Assembly: GCA_946407705.1 (NCBI GenBank)
Contig: CAMJPC010000002.1
Coordinates: forward strand, 124,001 to 188,000
DNA: 64,000 nucleotides
Source: an uncultured Clostridia bacterium
Lineage (GTDB): Bacteria; Bacillota; Clostridia; Saccharofermentanales; Saccharofermentanaceae
Direction: 5' to 3'
The position numbers and the translations under genes are program-made. Under the pieces are notes generated by a model that was not told the origin of the DNA, made no database searches, and was given only the letters and a program-made list of their open reading frames with translations. Positions 35,971 through 44,942 of the stretch are shown piece after piece; the first letter of the stretch is position 1; each line of letters opens with the position of its first letter.

Positions 35971-36987
35971 TCAGATGCTCTCCTTGGCTTTCTCGAGCAC
36001 TTCGATCACGCGGTCACACCAGCGGTCGAATTCAGGGTCTTCCTCGCGGCACTCCGGATGGTCAAGAACGTACTTGAGTGCGATCCTGACGCCTTTATGG
36101 AACGGGACCGTCGTCTTCATGTCAGGAGCAAGGCGCTTGAGCTTGCTGTTATCGAAAACAACGGAAACAGACTTGTCTCCCGTAAGGCTTCCCTCAAAAT
36201 CGAAGCCGTACTTGTCGCCTACGGCAGACAGATATTCGGATGAAACATAGTAAGGATTGAGCGTTACGCCCAAAGCATCAGCGATGGTCTGATATATCTG
36301 GTTCCATGTGAGAACCTCATCGCCCGTGATCTGGAAAGCCTCGCCTATCGCGTGGCGGTTGCCGATGAGAGCGGTGAATCCGACTGCAAAATCCTCGTTA
36401 AAGGTCAGGTGCCAGAGAGAAGATCCGTCGCCCTGAATGATGACGGACTTGCCGTCCATCATGCGCTTGATGACCTGCCAGAAGCCCTTCTTGCCGTGGA
36501 CTCCGAGCGGGATGTGCTTCTCGTCATAGGTGTGGCTCGGTCTTACGATGGTTACGGGGAAGCCTTCTTCCCTGTACTTCTTCATGAGGAATTCCTCGCA
36601 GGCGATCTTGTCTCTGGAGTACTGCCAGTGGGGATTTGCGAGCGCGGTTCCCTCGGTGATCACGTAGCTTGCCGCAGGCTTGTGGTAAGCGGAAGCAGAG
36701 CTGATGTAGATGTACTGCCTCGTCTTTTCCTTGAACAGCCTGTAGTCACGCTCGACCTGCTCAGGGACGAATCCGATAAACTCACAGACTGTATCAAAGG
36801 TATAGTCTTTGATCGCTTCAGCGACCGCAGCCTCATCGTTCACGTCAACGGTGATCTGATGTACTCCTTCGGGAGCCGGGTTGTTGCCGCGGTTCAAGAG
36901 CCATACTTCATAAGCTTTGTCAGAAACAAGTCTCCTGACGATCGCGCTGCTGATCTGTCCTGTTCCGCCGATAAATAATACCTTCAT
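35971..36987 (-). CDS. Extended-SDR NAD-dependent epimerase/reductase
   Basis: A 338-aa protein with the N-terminal nucleotide-binding motif GGTGQISSAIVRRL, a SSASAYHK catalytic-type Ser/Tyr region and YSRDKIACEEFL, where the Tyr-x-x-x-Lys pair lies (YSRDK). Members act as sugar-nucleotide epimerases or isoflavone-reductase-like oxidoreductases; the substrate is unknown. AAGGAG precedes the ATG. It is followed by the separately promoted T-box unit. Confidence 0.8.
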   Translation of the reverse strand: MKVLFIGGTGQISSAIVRRLVSDKAYEVWLLNRGNNPAPEGVHQITVDVNDEAAVAEAIKDYTFDTVCEFIGFVPEQVERDYRLFKEKTRQYIYISSASAYHKPAASYVITEGTALANPHWQYSRDKIACEEFLMKKYREEGFPVTIVRPSHTYDEKHIPLGVHGKKGFWQVIKRMMDGKSVIIQGDGSSLWHLTFNEDFAVGFTALIGNRHAIGEAFQITGDEVLTWNQIYQTIADALGVTLNPYYVSSEYLSAVGDKYGFDFEGSLTGDKSVSVVFDNSKLKRLAPDMKTTVPFHKGVRIALKYVLDHPECREEDPEFDRWCDRVIEVLEKAKESI

Positions 36988-37128
36988 ACTACTTGGCTCC
37001 TTGCATTTTTCTTAAGGATAAAACGAACGCCCGCGCGATGTAAACCTGATATAAGACATTCCACCGATTTTTCACACTTTTTCACGAAATATGTATTTTC
37101 ATAAGTTTTGGGGTACACTTGTACAGTT

Positions 37129-37680
37129 ATGATCTACATCTTAAGACACGGAAAAACCGAATGGAATAAACTCAAAAAGCTGCAGGGCCGCACTGACATT
37201 CCCCTTTGCGATGAGGGACGTGTCATGGCCCGTGAAGCAGCGGAAGAATACGCCGGTGTTCATTTCGACGTATGTTATTGTTCGCCTCTGATAAGGGCGA
37301 GAGAGACCGCTGAGATAATCCTCAAAGACAGGAATGTTCCGATCATAATCGATGACAGGCTCAAGGAAATGGCTTTCGGCAAATATGAAGGCATCGAACG
37401 GAGCTTTGACATCCCCGACTGCCCCATCAACGTTCTTTTCAATGCTCCCGAAAAATACGAAGCTCCCGCCGATGCCGGCGAGAGCCTTGATGAACTTTTC
37501 GCAAGGGTGAAAGACTTTATCGATGAGGTCATAATGCCCCTTCAAGAGGCAGGCAAAGACGTTCTCATAGTGGGACACGGAGCTCTCAACTCCTGCATGC
37601 TCACACAGGCAAAAGGCCTTCCCCGCAAGGATTTCTGGAGCCACGGAATCGTCCAGTGCAAACTGATGCCGCTCTTTTAA
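37129..37680 (+). CDS. Histidine phosphatase (phosphoglycerate-mutase-like)
   Basis: A 183-aa protein opening with YILRHGKTEWNKLKKLQGRTD, the RHG phosphohistidine motif, with LIVGHGALN supplying the second catalytic His. Members include broad-specificity phosphatases, CobC and fructose-2,6-bisphosphatase-like enzymes; the substrate is not evident. The ATG at 37129 opens the RHG domain. No ribosome site is present, and a -10-like TACACT (37114-37119) lies close by, so the message may be nearly leaderless. Confidence 0.85.
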   Translation: MIYILRHGKTEWNKLKKLQGRTDIPLCDEGRVMAREAAEEYAGVHFDVCYCSPLIRARETAEIILKDRNVPIIIDDRLKEMAFGKYEGIERSFDIPDCPINVLFNAPEKYEAPADAGESLDELFARVKDFIDEVIMPLQEAGKDVLIVGHGALNSCMLTQAKGLPRKDFWSHGIVQCKLMPLF

Positions 37681-37751
37681 CCCTGAAGATCAAACGTTTT
37701 TCGAGTAAAACTCTGTAAAAACATTCCCGGAAACCTTAGCGAGAAATTCTT

Positions 37752-39131
37752 TTACTTACGCACAATGTTTTTTATCCACATTCCCGATCTTACGAAGAAG
37801 AATGCGATAAGGCACTTGATGACCTCAAGTCCGTTAACGATCGCAAGCATCCACGAAACGCTGAGATTGGTATAACGGCTCATGAAGAATGCCGCGGATA
37901 CCGCGATCGCCCATGTGTAGATACTGTCGAAAAGCACTGTGATGAGCGTGTTTCCGCCTGATCTTATGATGAAATACGAGGCGTGCGTATACGCTACGAA
38001 AGGCATCGTGCATGCAGCGATCAGAATGAATCCAGAAGCAAGGGATTTGATCTGGTCAGACGTATTGTAGAGCATCGGGAAAAACGGCGAGATGGCAGCC
38101 ATTAACATCGCAAAGAACACGCCACAGGCGACGGTGAACCAACGCATCTGATCTGCTTTCTGCTTTGCTTCGGAGAGTTCTCCTGAACCGAGAATGTGTC
38201 CCATCATGATGCCGACTGCCTCTCCCATTGCAAGGAAAGACACGCCCATCAGGTTCCATATGGTCGACTGTATGTTCATTGCCGCAACCGCATCCAGACT
38301 TCTGTACGAATAACTCTGATTGATGACGGTCATTCCGAGTGACCACATGGTCTCGTTGAACATCAGAGGCAGTGACTTAAGGATAAATTTTCCGACCAGT
38401 CCTGCGGGTACCGTAAAGTTCCTGAAAGCGCCCTTGATAAAAGGAAACATCTTGGAATGCTTTCCCGTATAAACGATCAGGATCGTAAGTTCAACAAATC
38501 TCGAGATAACGGTCGCAATGGCGGCACCGTCTGCACCCAGAGCCGGAAGACCCAGCTTTCCGTAGATCAAAAGCCAGTTGCCGACAAGGTTTACGAAGAT
38601 CGCGCAAAGCGAAGCGTACATGGGAACCTTGGTGGATCCGAGATCGCGGAGCGTGCCCGCATATGCCTGCGTGATCCCGATCGGGATAAGGCTTATGAGG
38701 ATTATGCGCATGTAGCTGATGCCGATCTTCAGTGTCTCGGCAGCGTCAGCAGGATCGCCCTCTCCCAAAAGGAAAAGGTTGATGAGAGTAGGTGCGAGCA
38801 TCGCGAATACGAATACGCAAACAGCCGCGATTATCGTGTTGAATACGAGCTTGAAGCGGAATGTGTAACGTATGCCTTCGTTGTCGTCCATTCCCTTGTA
38901 CTGAGCGGTAAAGATTCCCGCACCGGCCGTGGCACCGAAAATGACAAGGTAGAAGACGAAGATCAGCTGGTTTGCGATGGCAACGCCTGAAAGCGAGTTC
39001 GTACCAACCCTTCCGATCATAAGATTGTCAAGAAGGTTAACAAAGTTGGAGATTCCGTTCTGAACCATCATGGGGATGGCTATCAGAAGGAGCTTCCTTA
39101 TGTATGATCTGTCGTTCTTACTTTTCGTCAT
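37752..39131 (-). CDS. MATE-family efflux transporter
   Basis: A 459-aa, twelve-helix MATE protein, second in the window and only distantly similar to the one at 29927-31312. Signature segments include ANFV-type NFVNLLDNLMIGR in helix 1 and IMMGHILGSGELSEAKQ in the second half. No ribosome site is visible; TTGATA, an 18-bp spacer and TATATA end 12 nt before the ATG, so the 5' leader must be very short. Confidence 0.9.
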   Translation of the reverse strand: MTKSKNDRSYIRKLLLIAIPMMVQNGISNFVNLLDNLMIGRVGTNSLSGVAIANQLIFVFYLVIFGATAGAGIFTAQYKGMDDNEGIRYTFRFKLVFNTIIAAVCVFVFAMLAPTLINLFLLGEGDPADAAETLKIGISYMRIILISLIPIGITQAYAGTLRDLGSTKVPMYASLCAIFVNLVGNWLLIYGKLGLPALGADGAAIATVISRFVELTILIVYTGKHSKMFPFIKGAFRNFTVPAGLVGKFILKSLPLMFNETMWSLGMTVINQSYSYRSLDAVAAMNIQSTIWNLMGVSFLAMGEAVGIMMGHILGSGELSEAKQKADQMRWFTVACGVFFAMLMAAISPFFPMLYNTSDQIKSLASGFILIAACTMPFVAYTHASYFIIRSGGNTLITVLFDSIYTWAIAVSAAFFMSRYTNLSVSWMLAIVNGLEVIKCLIAFFFVRSGMWIKNIVRK

Positions 39132-39204
39132 TTTTTGCTTTCTTATATAGAGTCAGTTCGAGAATTGTATCAAATGCAAAATTATTAAACAACTGCCATT
39201 CAAA

Positions 39205-39235
39205 ACAAAAAGCGGGGCCGCCGGGTCCCGCTTCA
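39205..39235 (-). terminator. Terminator after the zinc-ribbon protein gene
   Basis: Read on the minus strand: AAGCGGG, an 8-nt loop, CCCCGCTT and a T tract, 20 nt after the stop. Confidence 0.8.
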
Positions 39236-39254
39236 TCAGCATTCTCGGTAAGGC

Positions 39255-39812
39255 TTACTCGATATTCTGTCCGCAGGATTCGCAGAACTTATTGCCGGGA
39301 TTATTCGCACCGCCGCAGTATCTGCAGTAACGCACGCCGGAAGCCGCTGCCGGAACGGGTTGGGCCTGTGCAGGTACAAACGGCTGGACTGGCTGTGCCA
39401 TCATGGGCTGGGGCGCAGACCGGACCATATTGGGATCATATGTGTATGCAGGCTGCTGCAAGGGGATCTGAGCGGTATTCGGATTGGTATAAACGGGCAT
39501 GCCGTTATTTCCGTAGTACGGACCCGCAACCTTTGTGGCACTAGGATCTACATAGTTGCCCTGAGGTCCGAACTTTGCGCAAAGGAATGATATGAGTCCT
39601 CCCAAAGCCGCGCAGGGAAGAGCAACGAACATTACCGTGGCCAAATTGTTCTCAGTTCCGAAGATCAGTATTCCGATAATGGCTCCGATGGTCTCAAATA
39701 CCACCCAGAGGATTATCGTCAAAGCAATGAATCCGCCGGGTCTCTGGCCTCTGGCGATGGCATTTTTCCTGTTAAGCATGCAAAGAGAAAACACTGCGAA
39801 AGCCTCAAGCAT
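39255..39812 (-). CDS. Membrane protein with C-terminal zinc ribbon
   Basis: A 185-aa protein with two membrane segments (about 28-50 and 57-80), a Pro/Gln/Tyr-rich linker (about 85-155) and a C-terminal zinc ribbon CRYCGGANNPGNKFCESC (C-x2-C-x10-C-x2-C). Function unknown. It begins 3 nt after the stop of the upstream diguanylate cyclase, so the two are one operon. Confidence 0.7.
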   Translation of the reverse strand: MLEAFAVFSLCMLNRKNAIARGQRPGGFIALTIILWVVFETIGAIIGILIFGTENNLATVMFVALPCAALGGLISFLCAKFGPQGNYVDPSATKVAGPYYGNNGMPVYTNPNTAQIPLQQPAYTYDPNMVRSAPQPMMAQPVQPFVPAQAQPVPAAASGVRYCRYCGGANNPGNKFCESCGQNIE

Positions 39813-39815
39813 AGA

Positions 39816-40982
39816 TCACCTCTCCTTTACGTGGTCCTTGTAATAATCGTCCTTATCTTTGTACATCAGTTTATCGATGACCACAACAAGATCCTGTGAA
39901 TCTTCCTTGCTGAAATCGAAAACCTTTCCTCCGACGGCCGCTGCGAGCTTATATGGTTTTCCCGATCTATCGTTATAATCTTCCACCGCTTTCATCGTCT
40001 TTTCCTTATAAAGACCGATGTCGGACTCCTGCGACTTGAGCATCAGTACCACGAACTCGTCGCCCGCGAACCTGATCACCGTTCCCACAGAACCGAATAC
40101 GTCGTTAAGGATCCCCGCGAAAGCGATCAGTGCCTGGTCACCTTCCTCGTGCGAATAGTCGTCGTTGATCTTTTTGAAGCCGTTAAGATCGAGCATGTAT
40201 GCGACGATCTTGTCCTTTTTCCTCTGCTGCAATCTCTTAAGTTCCCTGTCGAGTTCAAATCTGTTATAGACACCGGTAAGCTTGTCGATGTAGATGCACT
40301 CGTTCTGGAGCGAGATGACCACACCCGCAAACGACACCGCGAAGCACGCGGGCAGAAGCGATATTCCGTAGATCATGCTCTGAAGTAACGTGCCGAGGAA
40401 TATCGGCAAAAGGAACTCGACTACCGGGAAATACCTGAGAGCCGGGTTCTTGATCTTGCTGATAATGTAATAGACACAGCCGTAGATAAGGAGTCCGAAT
40501 CCCGCTATGACATAGAACATGTAGAGCGGTCCTCTGTGGTAAGCATTGTTCGTATCGATCTCGAAAACGAGCGGATGAAATGCATTTGCCACCAGAAGCA
40601 CCATCTCCACGATGACTATGAGCCAGAACACCGTAAAGTGGCGCAGCGTAGCCTTGCTGTCTATGTGCTTTACGATCATGTGAACAAGGAACACGCCGAC
40701 TATAACGTTGTATATGTACAGATATGTATTTCCGGCGCAGAGCAGACAGTGGAAGAACATGTATCCTGCTCCGATCCTGCCGTCGCAGTAAGCAACGACC
40801 TGATCGACAAAGCAGTTAAATACTGAAACGATGAGCATGCGGAGCATGATCCGGCTTTCTTCCTTGCGTCCGGGCAGATTCCATCCTCTCGTGACCAGTA
40901 TGACCAGGAGGATGGCAACGCCGATGAAATCGGCGACCAGTATTGCATGAAGATTAATAACGGGCGTAAATAGTGTATTCAT
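39816..40982 (-). CDS. Membrane diguanylate cyclase (AGDEF variant)
   Basis: A 388-aa protein with seven hydrophobic segments in the first 200 or so residues (a 7TM-type sensor) and a GGDEF domain whose active loop reads FAGDEFVVLML, so the first Gly is Ala. AGDEF variants are known in active cyclases, so activity is plausible. A perfect TATAAT ends 8 nt before the ATG and there is no ribosome site. It is third of three diguanylate cyclases in this window. Confidence 0.85.
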   Translation of the reverse strand: MNTLFTPVINLHAILVADFIGVAILLVILVTRGWNLPGRKEESRIMLRMLIVSVFNCFVDQVVAYCDGRIGAGYMFFHCLLCAGNTYLYIYNVIVGVFLVHMIVKHIDSKATLRHFTVFWLIVIVEMVLLVANAFHPLVFEIDTNNAYHRGPLYMFYVIAGFGLLIYGCVYYIISKIKNPALRYFPVVEFLLPIFLGTLLQSMIYGISLLPACFAVSFAGVVISLQNECIYIDKLTGVYNRFELDRELKRLQQRKKDKIVAYMLDLNGFKKINDDYSHEEGDQALIAFAGILNDVFGSVGTVIRFAGDEFVVLMLKSQESDIGLYKEKTMKAVEDYNDRSGKPYKLAAAVGGKVFDFSKEDSQDLVVVIDKLMYKDKDDYYKDHVKER

Positions 40983-41029
40983 AAGAATGAATTATACTAT
41001 CTACGCCCGAAAATTAAAGAACAGAATTA

Positions 41030-41959
41030 TTACGGAAGATACTTGCCCGATGCGAGATAGAGCGCGTACCAGTCGTGGTGTGAAAGCTTCACTTCGCTTG
41101 CCTTGCAGATGTCCTCGACGTGAGCGGGATTCATCGTTCCGATTATCGCCTGCATCTTTGCAGGGTGGCGGAGTATCCAAGCGATGGCGACCGCAGCCTT
41201 TGAGGCGTTCTCTCTTTCGCCGATCTCTGCAAGTGCTTTGTTAAGCTCCGGGAAATCGGGATTGTCGATGAAGGATCCGCCGAACATGCCGAACTGCAGA
41301 GGTGACCATGCCTGTATCGTGATGTCGTTGAGCCTGCAGTAATCAAGAGCGTGACCGTCCCTGTTGACCGAGAACTCAGTCTGCTTATTGTTCATGTAGA
41401 GCGCCTGATCGATAAGCTGGGACTGCTCGAGTGAGAGCTGTACCTGGTTGATGACAAGGGGTTGTCTTACGTATTTCTTCAGGAGTTCGATCTGCATCGG
41501 AACCAGGTTGCTCACACCAAAGAAACGGACCTTTCCGGCCTTCTCGAGAATGTCGAAAGCTTCAGCGACTTCCTCGGGATCGTAGATGACGTCAGGCCTA
41601 TGGAGAAGGAGCGTATCGAGGTATTCGATGTTAAGTCTTCGAAGGCTGTCATCAACGCTTGCAAGGATGTTCTCCTTCGACCAGTCGAACTCATTCCTGT
41701 CAAAGCAGAGTCCGCACTTGCTCTGGATATAGATGTCCTCCCTTTTCAGTCCGGTAAGAGGAAATGCTTCGGCAAACTTGGATTCGGCAGCGCCGTTCTC
41801 ACCGTAGCATGTGGCGTGATCGAAAAAATTGATCCCGCAGTCATAGCCTGTCCTGATGACCTTTGCCGCATCCTCTTTGGAAAGTCCGGGCATTCTCATG
41901 CAGCCCTGGATTATTGACGATACGTTTTGAGGACCGTTAACTATATTTATAGTCTTCAT
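41030..41959 (-). CDS. Aldo/keto reductase
   Basis: A 309-aa TIM-barrel NAD(P)H oxidoreductase of the YdhF-like AKR group: FFDHATCYGENGAAESKF holds the catalytic Asp/Tyr region and LDTLLLHRPD the catalytic His. It reduces carbonyls; in this setting it may detoxify aldehydes formed by peroxidation (inference). Its ATG overlaps the flavodoxin stop (TAATG), so it is the last gene of the OhrR operon. Confidence 0.88.
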   Translation of the reverse strand: MKTINIVNGPQNVSSIIQGCMRMPGLSKEDAAKVIRTGYDCGINFFDHATCYGENGAAESKFAEAFPLTGLKREDIYIQSKCGLCFDRNEFDWSKENILASVDDSLRRLNIEYLDTLLLHRPDVIYDPEEVAEAFDILEKAGKVRFFGVSNLVPMQIELLKKYVRQPLVINQVQLSLEQSQLIDQALYMNNKQTEFSVNRDGHALDYCRLNDITIQAWSPLQFGMFGGSFIDNPDFPELNKALAEIGERENASKAAVAIAWILRHPAKMQAIIGTMNPAHVEDICKASEVKLSHHDWYALYLASGKYLP

Positions 41960-42378
41960 TACTTGAGAGTCTCCTTTAATCTTTTGGCGAATTCCCTTGC
42001 AGCCTTAAGGTCATCCTCATTAGGTCTGCCTTTGTTCATTCCCTTGAACTCGCCCTTGCAGTGGAATTCCTCATCAAGGACCGGAATGCCTACGGTGTTT
42101 GCGACCTTCCTGACCTTCTTGTATGTTGAGTTCATCATTGCCGCCGTGCCGAAATTAACGATCTTTCCGACCTTGTCCTTGCTGAGGGAAGATACGAAAG
42201 ACGCAACTTCCGGAGCGATCGAGAAAGCATAGTACGAGTTTCCGAGAAGGAGCACGTCGACTTCTTCATCTATTGGTGTGGTGATGGGCATCGCATCGAC
42301 TCCGATCTCTTCTGCGATTGCCTCTGCCAGGCGCTTTGTATTGCCCGTCTGAGTATAGTATCTGACTGCGAATCTCAT
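41959..42378 (-). CDS. Flavodoxin-like protein
   Basis: A 139-aa FMN-binding protein; the phosphate loop is YYTQTGNTKRLAEA and LLLGNSYYAF supplies the ring-binding region. It should act as a low-potential electron carrier. It lies 15 nt after the second glutathione peroxidase gene and overlaps the aldo/keto reductase start, so it probably supplies electrons within a peroxide-response operon. Confidence 0.82.
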   Translation of the reverse strand: MRFAVRYYTQTGNTKRLAEAIAEEIGVDAMPITTPIDEEVDVLLLGNSYYAFSIAPEVASFVSSLSKDKVGKIVNFGTAAMMNSTYKKVRKVANTVGIPVLDEEFHCKGEFKGMNKGRPNEDDLKAAREFAKRLKETLK

Positions 42379-42393
42379 TCAACTTCTCCTCTT

Positions 42394-42861
42394 TTACTTT
42401 GCAAGCAGCTTTTCGATGCTTTCCGCCATCGTCTCAGGCTTTGTCTTTGATGCAACTCTTTCAACGACATTACCTTCCTTATTGATAAGGAACTTTGCGA
42501 AGTTCCATTCGATCCTTCCGGGTTTCTGCTCCTTAAGGTAAACATATAAAGGATCTGCATCCTTGTCGTTGACCTTGATCTTTCCGAAACGGGGGAATTT
42601 CGTGTTGAATCTCAGTGTGCAGAAGCTGTCGATCTCTTCAACCGTTCCGGGAGCCTGTGCAAGGAACTGGTTGCACGGAAAATCGAGGATCTCAAATCCC
42701 TGGTCGTGATACTTCTCATAAAGAGCTTCGAGTGCGTCGTACTGAGGAGTCAGTCCGCACTTCGTCGCGGTGTTGACGATCAGGAGGACCTTGCCCTTAT
42801 ATTCGGACAGAGATACATCATTGCCCTTCTTGTCTTTAACGGTAAAATCGTAAACGCTCAT
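42394..42861 (-). CDS. Glutathione peroxidase family protein (Cys type)
   Basis: A 155-aa thioredoxin-fold peroxidase with catalytic Cys in NTATKCGLTPQYD and partner residues in FPCNQFLAQAPG and WNFAKFL. The Cys form usually uses thioredoxin rather than glutathione. The ATG at 42861 follows GGAGG; an in-frame ATG 45 nt upstream is rejected. Tandem paralogue of the next gene upstream in the operon. Confidence 0.92.
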   Translation of the reverse strand: MSVYDFTVKDKKGNDVSLSEYKGKVLLIVNTATKCGLTPQYDALEALYEKYHDQGFEILDFPCNQFLAQAPGTVEEIDSFCTLRFNTKFPRFGKIKVNDKDADPLYVYLKEQKPGRIEWNFAKFLINKEGNVVERVASKTKPETMAESIEKLLAK

Positions 42862-42877
42862 GTCATTACCTCCGAAA

Positions 42878-43417
42878 TCACAGCAGTGCCTTGATGCACT
42901 CTTCAACCTTCTTCATGTCAGCCGTGGGCTCAAATCTTGCAACAACGTTGCCTGCCCTGTCGACTACGAACTTCGTGAAGTTCCACTTGATGTCAGGCTT
43001 CTTGTCCCACTCGGGATCAGCCTGTGAGAACATCTGCTCGAGGAGTGCCTTGAGCTCATGCTCATCGAATCCTGCAAAGCCCTTCTCGGACTTGAGATAT
43101 GTGTAAAGGGGAAGCTCGTTTTCTCCGTTGACGTCAGCCTTCTTCATCTGAGGGAATGTCGTGTTGTAATGGAGTGTGCAGAATTCATGGATCTCGTCAT
43201 CAGATCCGGGAGCCTGTCCGCCGAACTGGTTGCAGGGAATGTCAAGGATCTCAAGACCCTGATCGTGATAGTCCCTGTAGAGCTGCTCGATGGGTTCATA
43301 CTGGGGAGTGAAGCCGCAGCCAGTTGCAGTGTTAACGATAAGGATTACCTTTCCCTTTAATTCTGAAAGCTTGAGCATCTCACCTGTGCGTGTCTTTAAT
43401 TCGTAATCGTAGATCAT
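42878..43417 (-). CDS. Glutathione peroxidase family protein (Cys type)
   Basis: A 179-aa peroxidase; catalytic Cys in NTATGCGFTPQYE, with IPCNQFGGQAPGS and IKWNFTKFVVD. It reduces H2O2 or lipid hydroperoxides, probably with thioredoxin (trxB is in this window). The ATG at 43417 follows AAGGAGG. First structural gene after the OhrR-type regulator, 22 nt downstream. Confidence 0.93.
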   Translation of the reverse strand: MIYDYELKTRTGEMLKLSELKGKVILIVNTATGCGFTPQYEPIEQLYRDYHDQGLEILDIPCNQFGGQAPGSDDEIHEFCTLHYNTTFPQMKKADVNGENELPLYTYLKSEKGFAGFDEHELKALLEQMFSQADPEWDKKPDIKWNFTKFVVDRAGNVVARFEPTADMKKVEECIKALL

Positions 43418-43439
43418 GTTCTGTGCCTCCTTTTCGGCT

Positions 43440-43916
43440 TTAGTTCTTTCTTTTGCATTGAGCATTTTCCATGTTCGCGAGCGCCTTGTAAGTTAATTCG
43501 TAAAGCGTCTTGAACTCTTCCGGTGTGAGCCCCACGCATCCGGCGATGCAGGGCGGGATCTTGACGGCTTCTTCCTTCAGTTCTTCACCTTTCTTCGTGA
43601 TCCTGACTATCAGGAGCCTTTCGTCTTCGGGATCCCTCTCCTTTGTTACATAACCGGATCTTTCGAGTCTCTTGAGAACGGGTGTGAGGGTTCCGTAATC
43701 GAGATGGAGCTTGCACGCAAGGTCTCTGGATGAGACGCTCTCATGCTCCCACATCACCATCATTACGATGTACTGGGTGTATGTGAGACCCAGCTTTTTA
43801 AGATAAGGATTGTACTGGTTGACCAGTTCCTTCGAGCAAGCGTAAAGAGGAAAGCAAACCTGATTATCCAGCTTAAGGGAATCGTATTTTTTCGAATCCT
43901 TCATACCGTCCGTCAC
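43440..43916 (-). CDS. ohrR: MarR-family peroxide sensor, OhrR-like
   Basis: A 158-aa winged-helix repressor. The segment LDNQVCFPLYACSKELV holds the reactive Cys of the OhrR family near the N terminus, and DLACKLHLDYGTLTPVLKRLERSGYV is the recognition region. On oxidation by organic hydroperoxides OhrR leaves the DNA. It heads an operon with two peroxidases, flavodoxin and an aldo/keto reductase, and two 15-bp direct repeats overlap its promoter, which suggests autoregulation. Confidence 0.88.
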   Translation of the reverse strand: MTDGMKDSKKYDSLKLDNQVCFPLYACSKELVNQYNPYLKKLGLTYTQYIVMMVMWEHESVSSRDLACKLHLDYGTLTPVLKRLERSGYVTKERDPEDERLLIVRITKKGEELKEEAVKIPPCIAGCVGLTPEEFKTLYELTYKALANMENAQCKRKN

Positions 43917-43922
43917 CTTTCG

Positions 43923-43984
43923 TTTACTTTTGCAAAATTTACTTTTGCTAAATTAATTATCCTATGGAGACAGAGGTATGTCAA
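43923..43984 (-). promoter_or_regulatory. OhrR promoter and tandem operator
   Basis: Minus-strand promoter: TTGACA (43984-43979), 17-bp spacer, GATAAT (43961-43956). Immediately downstream, over the expected start site, are two direct repeats (plus strand): TTTACTTTTGCAAAA (43923-43937) and TTTACTTTTGCTAAA (43938-43952), differing at one position; the first ends in the palindrome TTTTGCAAAA. Confidence 0.75.
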
Positions 43985-44039
43985 CCGGAAAATGATATGT
44001 TTCTGGCATGTGGAGTGCTTTTATGTCAGATTTCAGACA

Positions 44040-44942
44040 TCACTTTGTGTCTTTATGTGCTGTATCTTCGCAAGGCACGTTAAGGAGCCTGAATTCGTTG
44101 ATCATGAGATCGGTTTCCCTCTCATCTCTCAGGCCTATCCACAAAAATGCTCCGTTATTGAGCGTGATCTTAAGCCTGAATATTGTGAGTTCCGTTCCCT
44201 GAACCTTCTGCGTAAAACTGTCCTTGTTAATATGAGATATATCCTCAACGTTCAATACCTCACAAAGGCTTTTCGCGAAGATGACGAGATAATCCCTTCC
44301 GAGTACAGTCAGACCGTCTTTGAGAGTGAAGTGGGAGCCCATCATGAAATCCGCGTTGAGACGGACGGGATCTGCACCGTTTCTTTCTATCGCCTTGCGG
44401 AAATCCTGTTCGCTCGAATACGAGAATTCTTTTCTTCCCGCCAAAACAAAAGCCAATGCTATGCACAATACGCCCACCGCGATGCTAATCCTTACGTCGA
44501 TGTGCATCTGGCCAGACATCTTTATCAGGATGGCGATGACAAGAAGGAAGCAGCAGACCAGTATCGCTATCACCCTGGTCGAATAGTTCCTTTTTCTGTA
44601 GAGTCTTATGACTTCATACATGTCCTTGCCGGGAAGTTTCTTGTGTATGGCGGCTTCCCTTTTGACATCGTAATCGGTCTTCGGGTCATCCTGTTTTCTC
44701 GGTTTGACCCTCTTATTGTAGAAATCACAGGAAGTAAGGATCGCCGTACCGAAACAGAGAGCCGTGAGAAGAAACGAGACCGTTCCGTAGATCATCTTCT
44801 CGCGAACAGTGGACTTATCAACAATATCAAGGCACAGGACGATGCCGACTCCGGCGAACATCACCATGCCTAAAATGCAGATCGCAAGGACCTTTATGAA
44901 TTGTTTGGTTTCTTTGCTCATAGAGATAGTATACGACATCAC
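44040..44942 (-). CDS. Membrane protein, unknown function
   Basis: A 300-aa protein with about four hydrophobic segments (near 17-39, 50-70 and a pair around 123-167) and a soluble C-terminal domain of about 120 residues. No family recognised. The start overlaps the end of the broken aldo/keto reductase gene; an ATG seven codons downstream is an equally good start. Confidence 0.6.
   Translation of the reverse strand: MMSYTISMSKETKQFIKVLAICILGMVMFAGVGIVLCLDIVDKSTVREKMIYGTVSFLLTALCFGTAILTSCDFYNKRVKPRKQDDPKTDYDVKREAAIHKKLPGKDMYEVIRLYRKRNYSTRVIAILVCCFLLVIAILIKMSGQMHIDVRISIAVGVLCIALAFVLAGRKEFSYSSEQDFRKAIERNGADPVRLNADFMMGSHFTLKDGLTVLGRDYLVIFAKSLCEVLNVEDISHINKDSFTQKVQGTELTIFRLKITLNNGAFLWIGLRDERETDLMINEFRLLNVPCEDTAHKDTK

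Noticed and set aside
43743..44873. 376-aa plus-strand frame across the OhrR and membrane-protein genes
   Set aside because: Antisense across two genes, no motif, no ribosome site.
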